From Sphingobacteriaceae bacterium (GTDB lineage: Bacteria; Bacteroidota; Bacteroidia; B-17B0; Aurantibacillaceae): a DNA stretch of 64,000 nucleotides. Of this stretch, positions 45,359 through 53,221 are shown piece after piece (position 1 is the first letter of the stretch; every line of letters begins with the position of its first letter). Location: positions 4,774,001 through 4,838,000 of the forward strand of contig NVQB01000001.1 in the NCBI GenBank assembly GCA_002319075.1, written 5' to 3'. The notes beneath the pieces are model-generated. The model did not search any database. It saw nothing but the letters and a program-made list of their open reading frames with translations, and was not told the DNA's origin. Made by a program: the position numbers and the translations under genes.

Positions 45359-46192
45359 TTAGATGTCTTCGCTTAATTCTGTTTGTTCCTGGATGCTGAT
45401 AGTTCTGTTGCTATCACTAATCTTAGTTAAACCGTTACGTTGCAGCAACTCACGGGCAAGATTTAAATAACTGTTAGAAGCTTTACCCGCAGCATCGTGC
45501 ATAATAATTGTTTTTCCAAAGCTAGGCGCTTCTGCAAGTTTTGTATTTCGTTGAATAAGCGTATCAAAAACCATATCCTGAAAGTGTGTTTTTACTTCTT
45601 CCACAACCTGGTTGGCTAAGCGCAAACGTCCGTCGTACATAGTAAGCAATACTCCCTCAATATCTAAACTGGTATTTAAATGCGATTGAACAATCTTAAT
45701 TGTTTGCAATAATTTTCCCATTCCTTCTAAAGCAAAATATTCGCACTGAACAGGTATAATCACACTATCAGCGGCAGATAGCGAGTTGATTACGGTTAGC
45801 CCAAGAGAGGGGCAGCAATCCACAATAATAAAATCGTATTTGTCTTTTATTTTGTCAAGCGCCTTCTTCATCATGTATTCACGGTTGGTAAGATTTACCA
45901 GCTCCAGCTCAACACCTACAAGATCTGCATTTGTTGGAAGTAAAAATAAATTCGGAGTTTCCGTTTTCAGAATAACATCTTTGGGATGAATACTGTCGAT
46001 AATACATTCGTACAAACCAGCCTTTACATTAGAAGGATCTATTCCCACTCCAGACGTGGCGTTTGACTGCGGATCGGCATCTACCAACAATGTTTTGTAT
46101 TCGAGAACAGCCAGGCTGGCTGCCAGGTTAATGGCTGTTGTGGTTTTTCCAACTCCGCCTTTTTGATTCGCTATCGCTATTATTTTTCCCAT
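45359..46192 (-). CDS. parA: Chromosome-partitioning ATPase ParA (Soj family)
   Basis: A deviant-Walker ATPase that forms a DNA-bound gradient moved by ParB. The deviant Walker A KGGVGKTTTAINLAASLA is at residues 10-27, the A' motif LVDADPQSNAT and Walker B IIVDCCPSLG follow. At 277 residues it is a typical Soj-type ParA without an N-terminal DNA-binding extension. It lies upstream of parB, the standard order. About 320 bases of AT-rich, apparently gene-free DNA lie upstream. Confidence 0.94.
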   Translation of the reverse strand: MGKIIAIANQKGGVGKTTTAINLAASLAVLEYKTLLVDADPQSNATSGVGIDPSNVKAGLYECIIDSIHPKDVILKTETPNLFLLPTNADLVGVELELVNLTNREYMMKKALDKIKDKYDFIIVDCCPSLGLTVINSLSAADSVIIPVQCEYFALEGMGKLLQTIKIVQSHLNTSLDIEGVLLTMYDGRLRLANQVVEEVKTHFQDMVFDTLIQRNTKLAEAPSFGKTIIMHDAAGKASNSYLNLARELLQRNGLTKISDSNRTISIQEQTELSEDI

Positions 46193-46510
46193 TCTGTTCC
46201 GTTTTAATTTAAGTCCTCATTAGCTTTATTAGTACCAATTTCATTAGTGTGTAAACTAACTATATCAACAAATAAAGCATTTGCATTAACACTTTTCGAT
46301 AACTTGTTTGAAGTGAAGCGGGAATGAAAAGCTGATTTCTTTACATTAATTTTCACCACAAAACAAGAATGATCGTAATAGCGAATGTTCATAAAATACC
46401 CAAAATTTGACTGAAATTGCTGATTGTAAAATTAAATTAATTACCGACTTTACGCGACCTTAGTTTTAAACAAATCGGTGAAAAAATTCACAGGATGTTG
46501 ATAAATTTTT
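46193..46510. other. 318-base intergenic region between parA and the FMN reductase
   Basis: An AT-rich divergent gap. A 62-codon open frame (46204-46392, minus) exists, ending 11 bases before parA, but its composition looks non-coding and I do not call it. I see no clear TAnnTTTG box, terminator or parS palindrome. The parA and reductase promoters must lie here. Confidence 0.4.
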
Positions 46511-47035
46511 ATGAAGAAGATCGTCGTTGTAAGCTGCACCAATCGCCCAAATAGTAACACCTTAAAGGTTAGTAAGATATATGAAAATATCTTAAAGACA
46601 TTCCATGCGAATGTGAGCGTTCTTGACTTTACAATGCTTCCCGAAAATCTTGCTTTTGGCGAAACATTTGGTAAGAGAAGCGACCAATACGCCAGGCTGA
46701 TCGACGAATATGTAAGCACTGTTTCCAAGTTTATTTTTATAATACCTGAATACAATGGCAGTTTCCCTGGAATTTTAAAAACTTTTCTCGACAGTATGCA
46801 TCCGAAGGAATGGGCAAATAAAGATGCCTGCTTGGTTGGTATTGCCGATGGAAGAGCCGGAAATCTTAGAGGGATGGAGCATTTAACTGGAATTCTTCAA
46901 TACCTGAAAATGCATGTTTACCACGATAAACTTCCTATCTCAATAGTGAATAAGATGATGGATGCAGATGGAAATTTTTCTGAAGGGCAGATGAAGGTCT
47001 GTATGGCACAGGTGGAGGGCTTTCTGCAGTTTTAA
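46511..47035 (+). CDS. NAD(P)H-dependent FMN reductase family protein
   Basis: A flavodoxin-like NADPH:FMN oxidoreductase of 174 residues. The phosphate-binding loop SCTNRPNSNTLKVS (8-21) and the PEYNGSFPGILKTFLDSM motif (about 79-96) are the family signatures, and GIADGRAGNLRGMEHL carries the second flavin-binding segment. It is cytoplasmic, likely dimeric and likely reduces FMN or quinone/azo compounds. Its stop codon shares TAA bases with the convergent gene downstream (3-base overlap). Confidence 0.88.
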   Translation: MKKIVVVSCTNRPNSNTLKVSKIYENILKTFHANVSVLDFTMLPENLAFGETFGKRSDQYARLIDEYVSTVSKFIFIIPEYNGSFPGILKTFLDSMHPKEWANKDACLVGIADGRAGNLRGMEHLTGILQYLKMHVYHDKLPISIVNKMMDADGNFSEGQMKVCMAQVEGFLQF

Positions 47036-47490
47036 ACTTTGGTCAGATATTTACTTAACCAGGTATCTCGCAAAGCTTGTTCCCATTTTAAAAACTCATT
47101 TTCGTTAGCAACTGCTGTGTTGTAAACCACTGTATTTTCGGTAATAAGACCTTCTTCTAACAACTCTTTCACTTTGCCTGAATGAACCACTTCTAAATTT
47201 TCCCCGTTTTTATAAGCGATGTAAAAACGATTCAGGAGTTCAATTCCTAAGTTCGCCTCGGTTTCTTTTATAAAACGGGTAAGCTTGTCAATACTGCAAC
47301 CACTGGCATTGGCAACATCCTCATCAACTGTTACAACGATTATTCTGTTTTTAAAAATTTTAAAATCAGCGCTTAATTTATTTTCATGTGCAGTCCAGCT
47401 GGTCACAAATTTTTTTCCTTCGCTAACCAGGTTCTCTAATTGTTCCTGACTTAAAGGCTTGCTAATGATGTATGTCCAGACTCTGTTCAT
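47032..47490 (-). CDS. Bacteroidota-conserved protein, often labelled 'ABC transporter ATPase'
   Basis: A 152-residue protein resembling a family found across Bacteroidota and often labelled ABC transporter ATPase. No Walker A, Walker B or LSGGQ motif is present, so that name is not supported. Visible features are W-TAHENKL near residues 33-40, a strand IIVVTVDEDVANASGCSIDKLTRFI (a recurring D-E-x-x-x-N-A-x-G-C-S pattern), and a conserved FYIAYK. It starts 3 bases after the purB stop and may be co-transcribed with it. Function unknown. Confidence 0.8.
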   Translation of the reverse strand: MNRVWTYIISKPLSQEQLENLVSEGKKFVTSWTAHENKLSADFKIFKNRIIVVTVDEDVANASGCSIDKLTRFIKETEANLGIELLNRFYIAYKNGENLEVVHSGKVKELLEEGLITENTVVYNTAVANENEFLKWEQALRDTWLSKYLTKV

Positions 47491-47493
47491 GAT

Positions 47494-48849
47494 TTAAAAA
47501 TTAGGATTGGTACCTGTGTAATTATGAGGAGTGATTGCTTTTAATTCTTTTTTTATTGCATCAGAAACATTTAATCCGCCAATAAATTCATGCATGGATT
47601 CTTGTGTAATGTGAGTATTGGTGCGCGTAAGGTCTTTTAAAGCTTCATAAGGCTTAGGATAGCCTTCTCTTCGTAAAATGGTTTGAATGGCTTCAGCAAC
47701 CACCGCCCAGTTGTTTTCAAGGTCTTCTTTAAGCGCCCCTTCGTTAAGAATTAATTTATTTAATCCTTTTAGAATACTGGAGTAGGAAATAAGAGAGTGG
47801 GCAAGTGGCACACCAATGTTACGAAGTACTGTACTATCTGTTAAGTCTCTTTGCAGGCGAGATACCGGAAGTTTTACAGAAAGGTGTTCCAATAAGGCAT
47901 TTGCAATTCCTAAATTTCCTTCCGCATTTTCAAAATCGATAGGATTTACCTTGTGAGGCATAGCAGATGAACCAACTTCTCCGGCTTTTAATTTCTGCTT
48001 AAAATAATCCATGCTCACATAAGTCCATACATCACGAGAAAAATCGATAAGTATTGTATTTATACGTTTTAAAGCATCAAAATAAGCACCAATGTTATCG
48101 TAGTGTTCAATTTGTGTGGTGAATTGTGAACGGCTTAATCCCAAAGTTTTATTTACAAAATCATTTCCAAATGCTATCCAGTTGTTTGTAGGATAAGCTA
48201 CCTGGTGGGCGTTAAAATTTCCGGTAGCGCCACCAAATTTAGCGGAAAAAGGAATTTTTGTAAGTTGGTCGAGTTGATTGTTCAAGCGCTCCACAAATAC
48301 GTAAAACTCTTTTCCAAGCTTGGTTGGAGAGGCAGGCTGCCCGTGAGTTCGGGCCAACAAAGTGACGTCTTTCCAATCACGGCTAAAACTCGTAATTTTT
48401 TCGATAATGCCCTTAATAGCAGGTACCAGAACGTTTTCAGAAGCCTCTTTTAATGAAAGAGGGATACTGGTGTTATTGATGTCCTGCGAGGTTAAACCAA
48501 AATGTACAAATTCTGTATAGGTGGATAAATTAAGTTCTTCGAGCTTTTCTTTGATAAAGTATTCTACCGCTTTAACATCATGGTTAGTTGTTTTTTCGGT
48601 GTCCTTGACTTTCAAGGCGTTTTCAAGCGTGAAATTTTTATAAATGTTTCTTAAAGATTCTTTTTGTGAAGCATTCATCTCTGGTAATTGAGGTAAGCCG
48701 GCCTGAGATAAAGCAATAAAATATTCAATTTCTACCAACACACGGTATTTGATTAATCCGTACTCTGAAAAATAAATATCAAGAGCTTCTGTAGTTTTTC
48801 TATAACGACCGTCAACAGGTGAAATTGCGGTTAATGCATTTAATTCCAT
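47494..48849 (-). CDS. purB: Adenylosuccinate lyase
   Basis: PurB carries out two steps of purine synthesis: fumarate release from SAICAR and from adenylosuccinate. The superfamily signature SSAMPHKVNPIDFENAEGN holds the mobile catalytic loop, and the N-terminal ISPVDGRYRKTTEAL, TNHDVKAVEYFIKEK and LTSQDINNTS blocks match E. coli-type PurB. At 451 residues it is the long, E. coli-like form. A TATCTTTA box just upstream resembles the phylum's -7 element. It is followed by the small conserved gene at 47032. Confidence 0.95.
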   Translation of the reverse strand: MELNALTAISPVDGRYRKTTEALDIYFSEYGLIKYRVLVEIEYFIALSQAGLPQLPEMNASQKESLRNIYKNFTLENALKVKDTEKTTNHDVKAVEYFIKEKLEELNLSTYTEFVHFGLTSQDINNTSIPLSLKEASENVLVPAIKGIIEKITSFSRDWKDVTLLARTHGQPASPTKLGKEFYVFVERLNNQLDQLTKIPFSAKFGGATGNFNAHQVAYPTNNWIAFGNDFVNKTLGLSRSQFTTQIEHYDNIGAYFDALKRINTILIDFSRDVWTYVSMDYFKQKLKAGEVGSSAMPHKVNPIDFENAEGNLGIANALLEHLSVKLPVSRLQRDLTDSTVLRNIGVPLAHSLISYSSILKGLNKLILNEGALKEDLENNWAVVAEAIQTILRREGYPKPYEALKDLTRTNTHITQESMHEFIGGLNVSDAIKKELKAITPHNYTGTNPNF

Positions 48850-48946
48850 AAAATTTAAAAGAGGATAAAGATACTATAAAATCAAGGCTTTTACAAACAA
48901 ATAAAAAACCGGAAAGTCTGCTTAGCAGGCCGATCGATCATTCAAA

Positions 48947-48981
48947 TTGACACGGTATTTTTTAAAAAAGTAGTATCTTTG
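48947..48981 (+). promoter_or_regulatory. Promoter of mtaB
   Basis: A -33 TTG (48947-48949) and a -7 TATCTTTG (48974-48981) are 24 bases apart, slightly long against the usual 19-23. The box ends 4 bases before the ATG at 48986, so the transcript should be nearly leaderless. Confidence 0.65.
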
Positions 48982-48985
48982 CCGC

Positions 48986-50332
48986 ATGTCTTTCTCCGGT
49001 AAAACAGTCGCTTTTCACACATTGGGTTGTAAACTCAATTTTTCCGAAACATCTACCATAGCACGTCTATTCCAGGAAAAAGGATTTGAGAAAAAAACAT
49101 TTAATGATGCTGCAGATGTTTACGTGATAAACACATGTTCTGTAACGGAGAATGCTGACAGGGAATGCAAGGCGATCGTTAAAGGGGCGCTTGCTAAAAA
49201 TCCTGAAGCCTTTATTGCAGTTGTAGGATGTTATGCTCAGCTAAAGCCCGAAGAGATTTCGAGGATAGAAGGTGTAGATGTGGTTTTGGGAGCTACCGAA
49301 AAATTTAAATTATTAAACTACATAGATCTTAGCGGAAAACAAACGCACGCGCAAATTCACAATTGTGAAATTTCTGAGGCTGATTTTTTTGTGGGAGCCT
49401 ATAGCGCCAATGATCGTACGCGTTCGTTTTTAAAGGTGCAGGATGGTTGTGATTACAGCTGTACTTTTTGTACTATTCCCTTGGCAAGAGGAAAGAGTAG
49501 AAGTGATACTATTGAAAATGTGTTGACAAATGCAAAAAAGATTGCAGAGAGCGGAGTTAAAGAAATTGTTTTAACAGGCGTAAATATTGGCGATTTCGGC
49601 TATGGTCAATTTATTGATGGCGACATAAAGAAGCGAAAAGAATATACTTTTTTTGATCTTGTAAAAGCCTTAGACCAGGTGGATGGAATCGAACGCTTAC
49701 GCGTTTCTTCTATTGAGCCTAATTTATTAAAGGATGAGATCATTTCTTTCGTAAGTGAATCTAATCGCTTTGTACCGCATTTTCACATGCCTTTGCAAAG
49801 TGGCAGCAATCCTGTTTTAAAAATGATGAAACGTCGGTATGTAAAGGAGCTTTACGCCGAACGTGTAGAAAAAATTAAAACTCTGATGCCAGACTGTTGT
49901 ATTGGTGTAGATGTTATTGTTGGTTTTCCCGGAGAAACGGACGAGCATTTTATGGAGACTTATAATTTTCTGAATACTCTTGATATTTCTTACCTGCATA
50001 TTTTTACATATAGCGAACGTGATAACACCGAAGCTATTCATTTGCCCGGAGTTATTCCTATTCCTGAAAGAAAGCGCAGAAACAAAATGCTTCGTATTCT
50101 ATCCGCTAAAAAATTGCGTTCTTTTTATGAAAAACAGAAAGGCAAAGAATTAACCGTGATTTTTGAATACGAAAACAAGGAAGGGTTTATGTACGGCTTT
50201 ACACAAAATTATGTGAAAGTGAAAATGCCTTACGATCTCTCGCTTTGTAATACGCCTTTACCAGTTACAGTAAAAGATTTTGATGAAGATGGCAATATGA
50301 CTTGTCTCCTGGCTAAAAAAATACTCGCATAA
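48986..50332 (+). CDS. mtaB: tRNA t6A37 methylthiotransferase MtaB
   Basis: A radical-SAM enzyme that adds a methylthio group to t6A37 in tRNA. The N-terminal UPF0004 domain has three Fe-S cysteines (Cys15, Cys51, Cys82), the radical-SAM loop CDYSCTFC supplies Cys155, Cys159 and Cys162, and the C-terminal segment looks like a TRAM-type domain. At 448 residues it is complete. The motif layout favours MtaB over MiaB (subgroup features such as the GCKLNFSET start). The gene begins an apparent unit with the hypothetical at 50367 and has its own near-leaderless promoter. Confidence 0.92.
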   Translation: MSFSGKTVAFHTLGCKLNFSETSTIARLFQEKGFEKKTFNDAADVYVINTCSVTENADRECKAIVKGALAKNPEAFIAVVGCYAQLKPEEISRIEGVDVVLGATEKFKLLNYIDLSGKQTHAQIHNCEISEADFFVGAYSANDRTRSFLKVQDGCDYSCTFCTIPLARGKSRSDTIENVLTNAKKIAESGVKEIVLTGVNIGDFGYGQFIDGDIKKRKEYTFFDLVKALDQVDGIERLRVSSIEPNLLKDEIISFVSESNRFVPHFHMPLQSGSNPVLKMMKRRYVKELYAERVEKIKTLMPDCCIGVDVIVGFPGETDEHFMETYNFLNTLDISYLHIFTYSERDNTEAIHLPGVIPIPERKRRNKMLRILSAKKLRSFYEKQKGKELTVIFEYENKEGFMYGFTQNYVKVKMPYDLSLCNTPLPVTVKDFDEDGNMTCLLAKKILA

Positions 50333-50366
50333 AACTTTTCAGTTTTCTATTAATCCCAAAACAAAT

Positions 50367-51809
50367 ATGAATACATTTTTACGACTTGCATCTCTGTTAT
50401 GCATTGTGTGGCCTTTTACGGTTAGCAGTCAAACTTTTTATAATCCCGACATAGTATGGATGGAAAACATTGCTAACCCTTATAATATTCAAATATTAAA
50501 AGTAAGCCATGATTCAGCCTTTATTTTTCTGAACGACAAAATATGGTTAAAGGATCTTGCAAGCGGAAAACGCCTGGGGGAAGTAAAGCTGCCAAAAGAA
50601 AATTATAGTTACGGCGATCAACGTTTTATGAAGTTTTTTAATTCTGGCAACATGATAGAAATTGTTTCCGTTGAAAGATCGGGCCAAAGTGTTTCGATTA
50701 CAAAACAAATTCTGACGAATAGTCTTGAACTAAAAGAAACAGGTAAACGTTTTTCATTCGATTTAGTGAAAGACATTCCCGCACAGATCAAAATCATGGA
50801 AAGAGAAAATTATTATGAAATACTTGTAAGAGGAGGCTGCGCCATGAGTTATGGCAACTATAAAGACCACTATTTTTCATTAACTACTGTAGATAAAAAT
50901 CTTAATATGATTGACCAGTTTGTTTTTTCGGTGCCTGAAAAAAGTTACGTGCATAGCTTTATACCAGAGAAATTGTATTCGAATGCTATTGCTTATGAAC
51001 TATTGATAAATTATAATGATCCGGAATTTTTTAGACACGTCATATTATTTCCGGATACTAAAGGAAAGATACTTGAAGTGAATACAAATAAATTCGCAAA
51101 TTATTTCAATTTTGTAAAAGTGCAGGAGGCTGCAGATTTTACCTACGGCTATTGTTTTAAGTTAGACAAAACGGCAAAAGAAGAGTATGTGGTGAGCATG
51201 CGTAAATTCGAAATTAAAAATAGTTCAAAAGCTCTTAATCTTTTGCAAAAAGATCTTTTCGTTAAAGACTTTTCTTTTGTGAATGTGAGTAATCTGTGCA
51301 CAAAATCAGTCGTAGCAGATGGACGGGCTAGATTATTGGTTTATCCTATGGACTACAGAGTGGGCGGATTTAACGGATCTTCGATAGGACATGTTACTTA
51401 TATGGATTTTAAGAATGACACCCTGCTTAATAACTACAACCTGCCTTTCCATACAAAAATAGGTCTTAATCCATGGGGACACCTGGATATGTGTTTCGCA
51501 GCGGCTGGTGATAGAATTTTGTTAGCCTATAACGATGATCCTGAAAATACTAACCTGGCCAGCCCAAAAGACTTTGATAAAATAAAACCTATCAACACGG
51601 ATAAAGTAAATTATGGTCCTGTGTTTTACAGATTTTTTGCGGAAGGAGGTTTTAATAAAAACGCATTAAAAGACAGGGTAGAAGATGATTTTTATAAAGG
51701 AATACTTGAGCCGAACGGTGTTTACAATGACAACAAGGGAAACTTTTATTTTCCTTTCTGGAACCGTTCAAATAAAAAAGAATACATTGTTAAATTATCT
51801 ACTGAGTAA
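50367..51809 (+). CDS. Exported hypothetical protein
   Basis: I do not recognise this 480-residue protein. It has an N-terminal signal peptide ending ...VSSQ (residues 1-21). The remainder alternates short strands with D/N-rich turns, a pattern that could suggest a beta-propeller-like exported protein, but no repeat is regular enough to claim one. No sorting tail is visible. It follows mtaB by 34 bases and is probably co-transcribed with it, though a shared function is not apparent. A bidirectional terminator follows. Confidence 0.65.
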   Translation: MNTFLRLASLLCIVWPFTVSSQTFYNPDIVWMENIANPYNIQILKVSHDSAFIFLNDKIWLKDLASGKRLGEVKLPKENYSYGDQRFMKFFNSGNMIEIVSVERSGQSVSITKQILTNSLELKETGKRFSFDLVKDIPAQIKIMERENYYEILVRGGCAMSYGNYKDHYFSLTTVDKNLNMIDQFVFSVPEKSYVHSFIPEKLYSNAIAYELLINYNDPEFFRHVILFPDTKGKILEVNTNKFANYFNFVKVQEAADFTYGYCFKLDKTAKEEYVVSMRKFEIKNSSKALNLLQKDLFVKDFSFVNVSNLCTKSVVADGRARLLVYPMDYRVGGFNGSSIGHVTYMDFKNDTLLNNYNLPFHTKIGLNPWGHLDMCFAAAGDRILLAYNDDPENTNLASPKDFDKIKPINTDKVNYGPVFYRFFAEGGFNKNALKDRVEDDFYKGILEPNGVYNDNKGNFYFPFWNRSNKKEYIVKLSTE

Positions 51810-51840
51810 ATAGTTTATGAAAGCTAAGCTATTCTGAGTT

Positions 51841-51879
51841 AAAAAAAGCGGTCCTGATTTTATCGGGACCGCTTTTTTT
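51841..51879. terminator. Bidirectional terminator between the hypothetical and M48 genes
   Basis: GCGGTCC pairs with GGACCGC and the stem is extended by GA/TC and flanking A7/T7 runs. It serves the convergent genes ending at 51809 and 51881. Confidence 0.9.
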
Positions 51880-51880
51880 A

Positions 51881-52678
51881 TTATTGCGGCTTGTAATATT
51901 TTTTAGCTTCCGGCATATAAGCTTTCAAATCTTTTATACGCGTTTCGTCGCTCGGGTGAGTGCTTAATAATTCGGGTGGTTTTTGTCCACCGCCACTTGC
52001 AGCCATTCTTTCCCAAAAAGCTATAGCAACTTCAGGATCATATCCGGCCATAGCTGCGAAAATTAATCCCATTTTATCCGCTTCGGTTTCGTGACTGCGA
52101 CTGTATTTTAGTGTCCCTAAGGTTGAACCAACGCCGTAAGCCTGGGCGAAAACCTGTTGCGTTAGAGCAGGTTTTTGTGACAGGGCTATTGAAAGCCCGG
52201 TGCCGATGCCTTGTACAAGCATAGCAGAACTCATACGCTGACTTCCATGTCTGGCTATTGCGTGGGCAATTTCATGACCCATTACCACGGCCAGACTTTG
52301 TTCGTCTTTGGTTACAGGTAACAAGCCCGTATAAACTACTACTTTTCCGCCAGGCATACACCAGGCATTAACATCTGGTTGATCTACGACATTAAAAGCC
52401 CATTGAAATCCTTCCAGATCTTTTGTGGCATTTTTCTGAGCATAAAATTGTTCAACTGCTTTTTGAATTCTGGTTCCACAACTCCTTACCATACTGACTC
52501 TTGGGTCGGTGGCAGGTAGTGGCGGGTTTTGCGCGAGAAATTTATCGTACTCTGTTAAACTCATATTGATCATTTCTGATTCAGAAACAAGTTGCAGCGA
52601 CTTTTTACCGGTTACTGCATTGGTTTGGCAGCCGTAAAATAATACGACGCTAAGTATAGATAGGGAAATAGTCTTCAT
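51881..52678 (-). CDS. M48 family metallopeptidase, lipoprotein
   Basis: A zinc endopeptidase of the M48 (HtpX/BepA/LoiP-like) group, probably anchored in the periplasm as a lipoprotein. A lipobox-like sequence VLFYGC places the acylated Cys at residue 17. The metal site is HEIAH (His135, Glu136, His139), with Glu197 of ETEAD as the third ligand. A repeat region SRSHETEADKMGL precedes a C-terminal helical domain ending in a STHPSDETRIKDL motif. At 265 residues it fits LoiP-type outer-membrane quality-control proteases. Confidence 0.88.
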   Translation of the reverse strand: MKTISLSILSVVLFYGCQTNAVTGKKSLQLVSESEMINMSLTEYDKFLAQNPPLPATDPRVSMVRSCGTRIQKAVEQFYAQKNATKDLEGFQWAFNVVDQPDVNAWCMPGGKVVVYTGLLPVTKDEQSLAVVMGHEIAHAIARHGSQRMSSAMLVQGIGTGLSIALSQKPALTQQVFAQAYGVGSTLGTLKYSRSHETEADKMGLIFAAMAGYDPEVAIAFWERMAASGGGQKPPELLSTHPSDETRIKDLKAYMPEAKKYYKPQ

Positions 52679-52738
52679 AGTTAAATTTTGTTTTTACATG
52701 CAAGATTGAGGCCAGTTGGCGCATGTTACCATTACTAA

Positions 52739-53029
52739 TTAGTCTTCGATTTTTGCCGACAAACCTCTTTCCAATAACGCTTCGCAAAGTGGTTTGAGAA
52801 CTTTGAAGGTGCCATTTTTAACCACACATTTACCGGTATAGTGAACAAGGTAAGTGCATTGTTCAGCCTGAATAGCGTCGTGTTTACAGACCTTTATCAG
52901 CGATTCAGAAACAAAGTCAAAAGTATTTACATCGTCGTTGTAAAGAATAAGCGCTTTCACAGCCTCCTCTTTTGTTACGGTCTCCGTAATTTCCAATTCC
53001 AGGATATCTGGTTCGTTAAAGGTTATCAT
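52739..53029 (-). CDS. clpS: ATP-dependent Clp protease adaptor ClpS
   Basis: ClpS delivers N-degron substrates to the ClpA/ClpC ATPase. The core motif LILYNDDVNTFDFVSESLIKVCKH and the later QAEQCTYLVHYTGKCVVKNG match ClpS, including the Asn-Asp-Asp pocket and the His within KH. The start is set at MITFNEPD: a promoter box (53048-53055) overlaps the earlier ATG at 53050, so that upstream start cannot be on the main transcript. At 96 residues the length fits. clpC lies 2.8 kb away on the same strand, with a T9SS cargo gene between. Confidence 0.86.
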   Translation of the reverse strand: MITFNEPDILELEITETVTKEEAVKALILYNDDVNTFDFVSESLIKVCKHDAIQAEQCTYLVHYTGKCVVKNGTFKVLKPLCEALLERGLSAKIED

Positions 53030-53047
53030 TTTTAATAAATCGGTAAA

Positions 53048-53077
53048 CAAAAGTACAAAAAAAATTCCGCCCGCAAA
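53048..53077 (-). promoter_or_regulatory. Promoter of clpS (decides its start codon)
   Basis: On the minus strand a -33 TTTG (53077-53074) is followed after 18 bases by -7 TACTTTTG (53055-53048). Transcription would start near 53042, downstream of the ATG at 53050 and about 13 bases before the ATG at 53029. Confidence 0.75.
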
Positions 53078-53221
53078 AGAGGCTGTTTCTTAGCCTCCAC
53101 ACACAATGCGCAACATATTAGAGTGTGATTTTGCGGCCTTGGACGAAATTGTATTTAACCTGATGTTTTTTTATATATTTTAGCTTTTACACACGTACCA
53201 TTCTTAACCCAAATATTTCTG

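Noticed and set aside
44386-46192. Search for a parS site around parA/parB
   Set aside because: No sequence close to the TGTTTCACGTGAAACA type was seen here; the CACGTG-containing sites I noticed in rpoC, rpoB and parB coding sequence do not fit the palindrome.
46204-46392. 62-codon frame upstream of parA (minus)
   Set aside because: No recognisable family, weak composition and no start signal; the sequence looks like AT-rich intergenic DNA.
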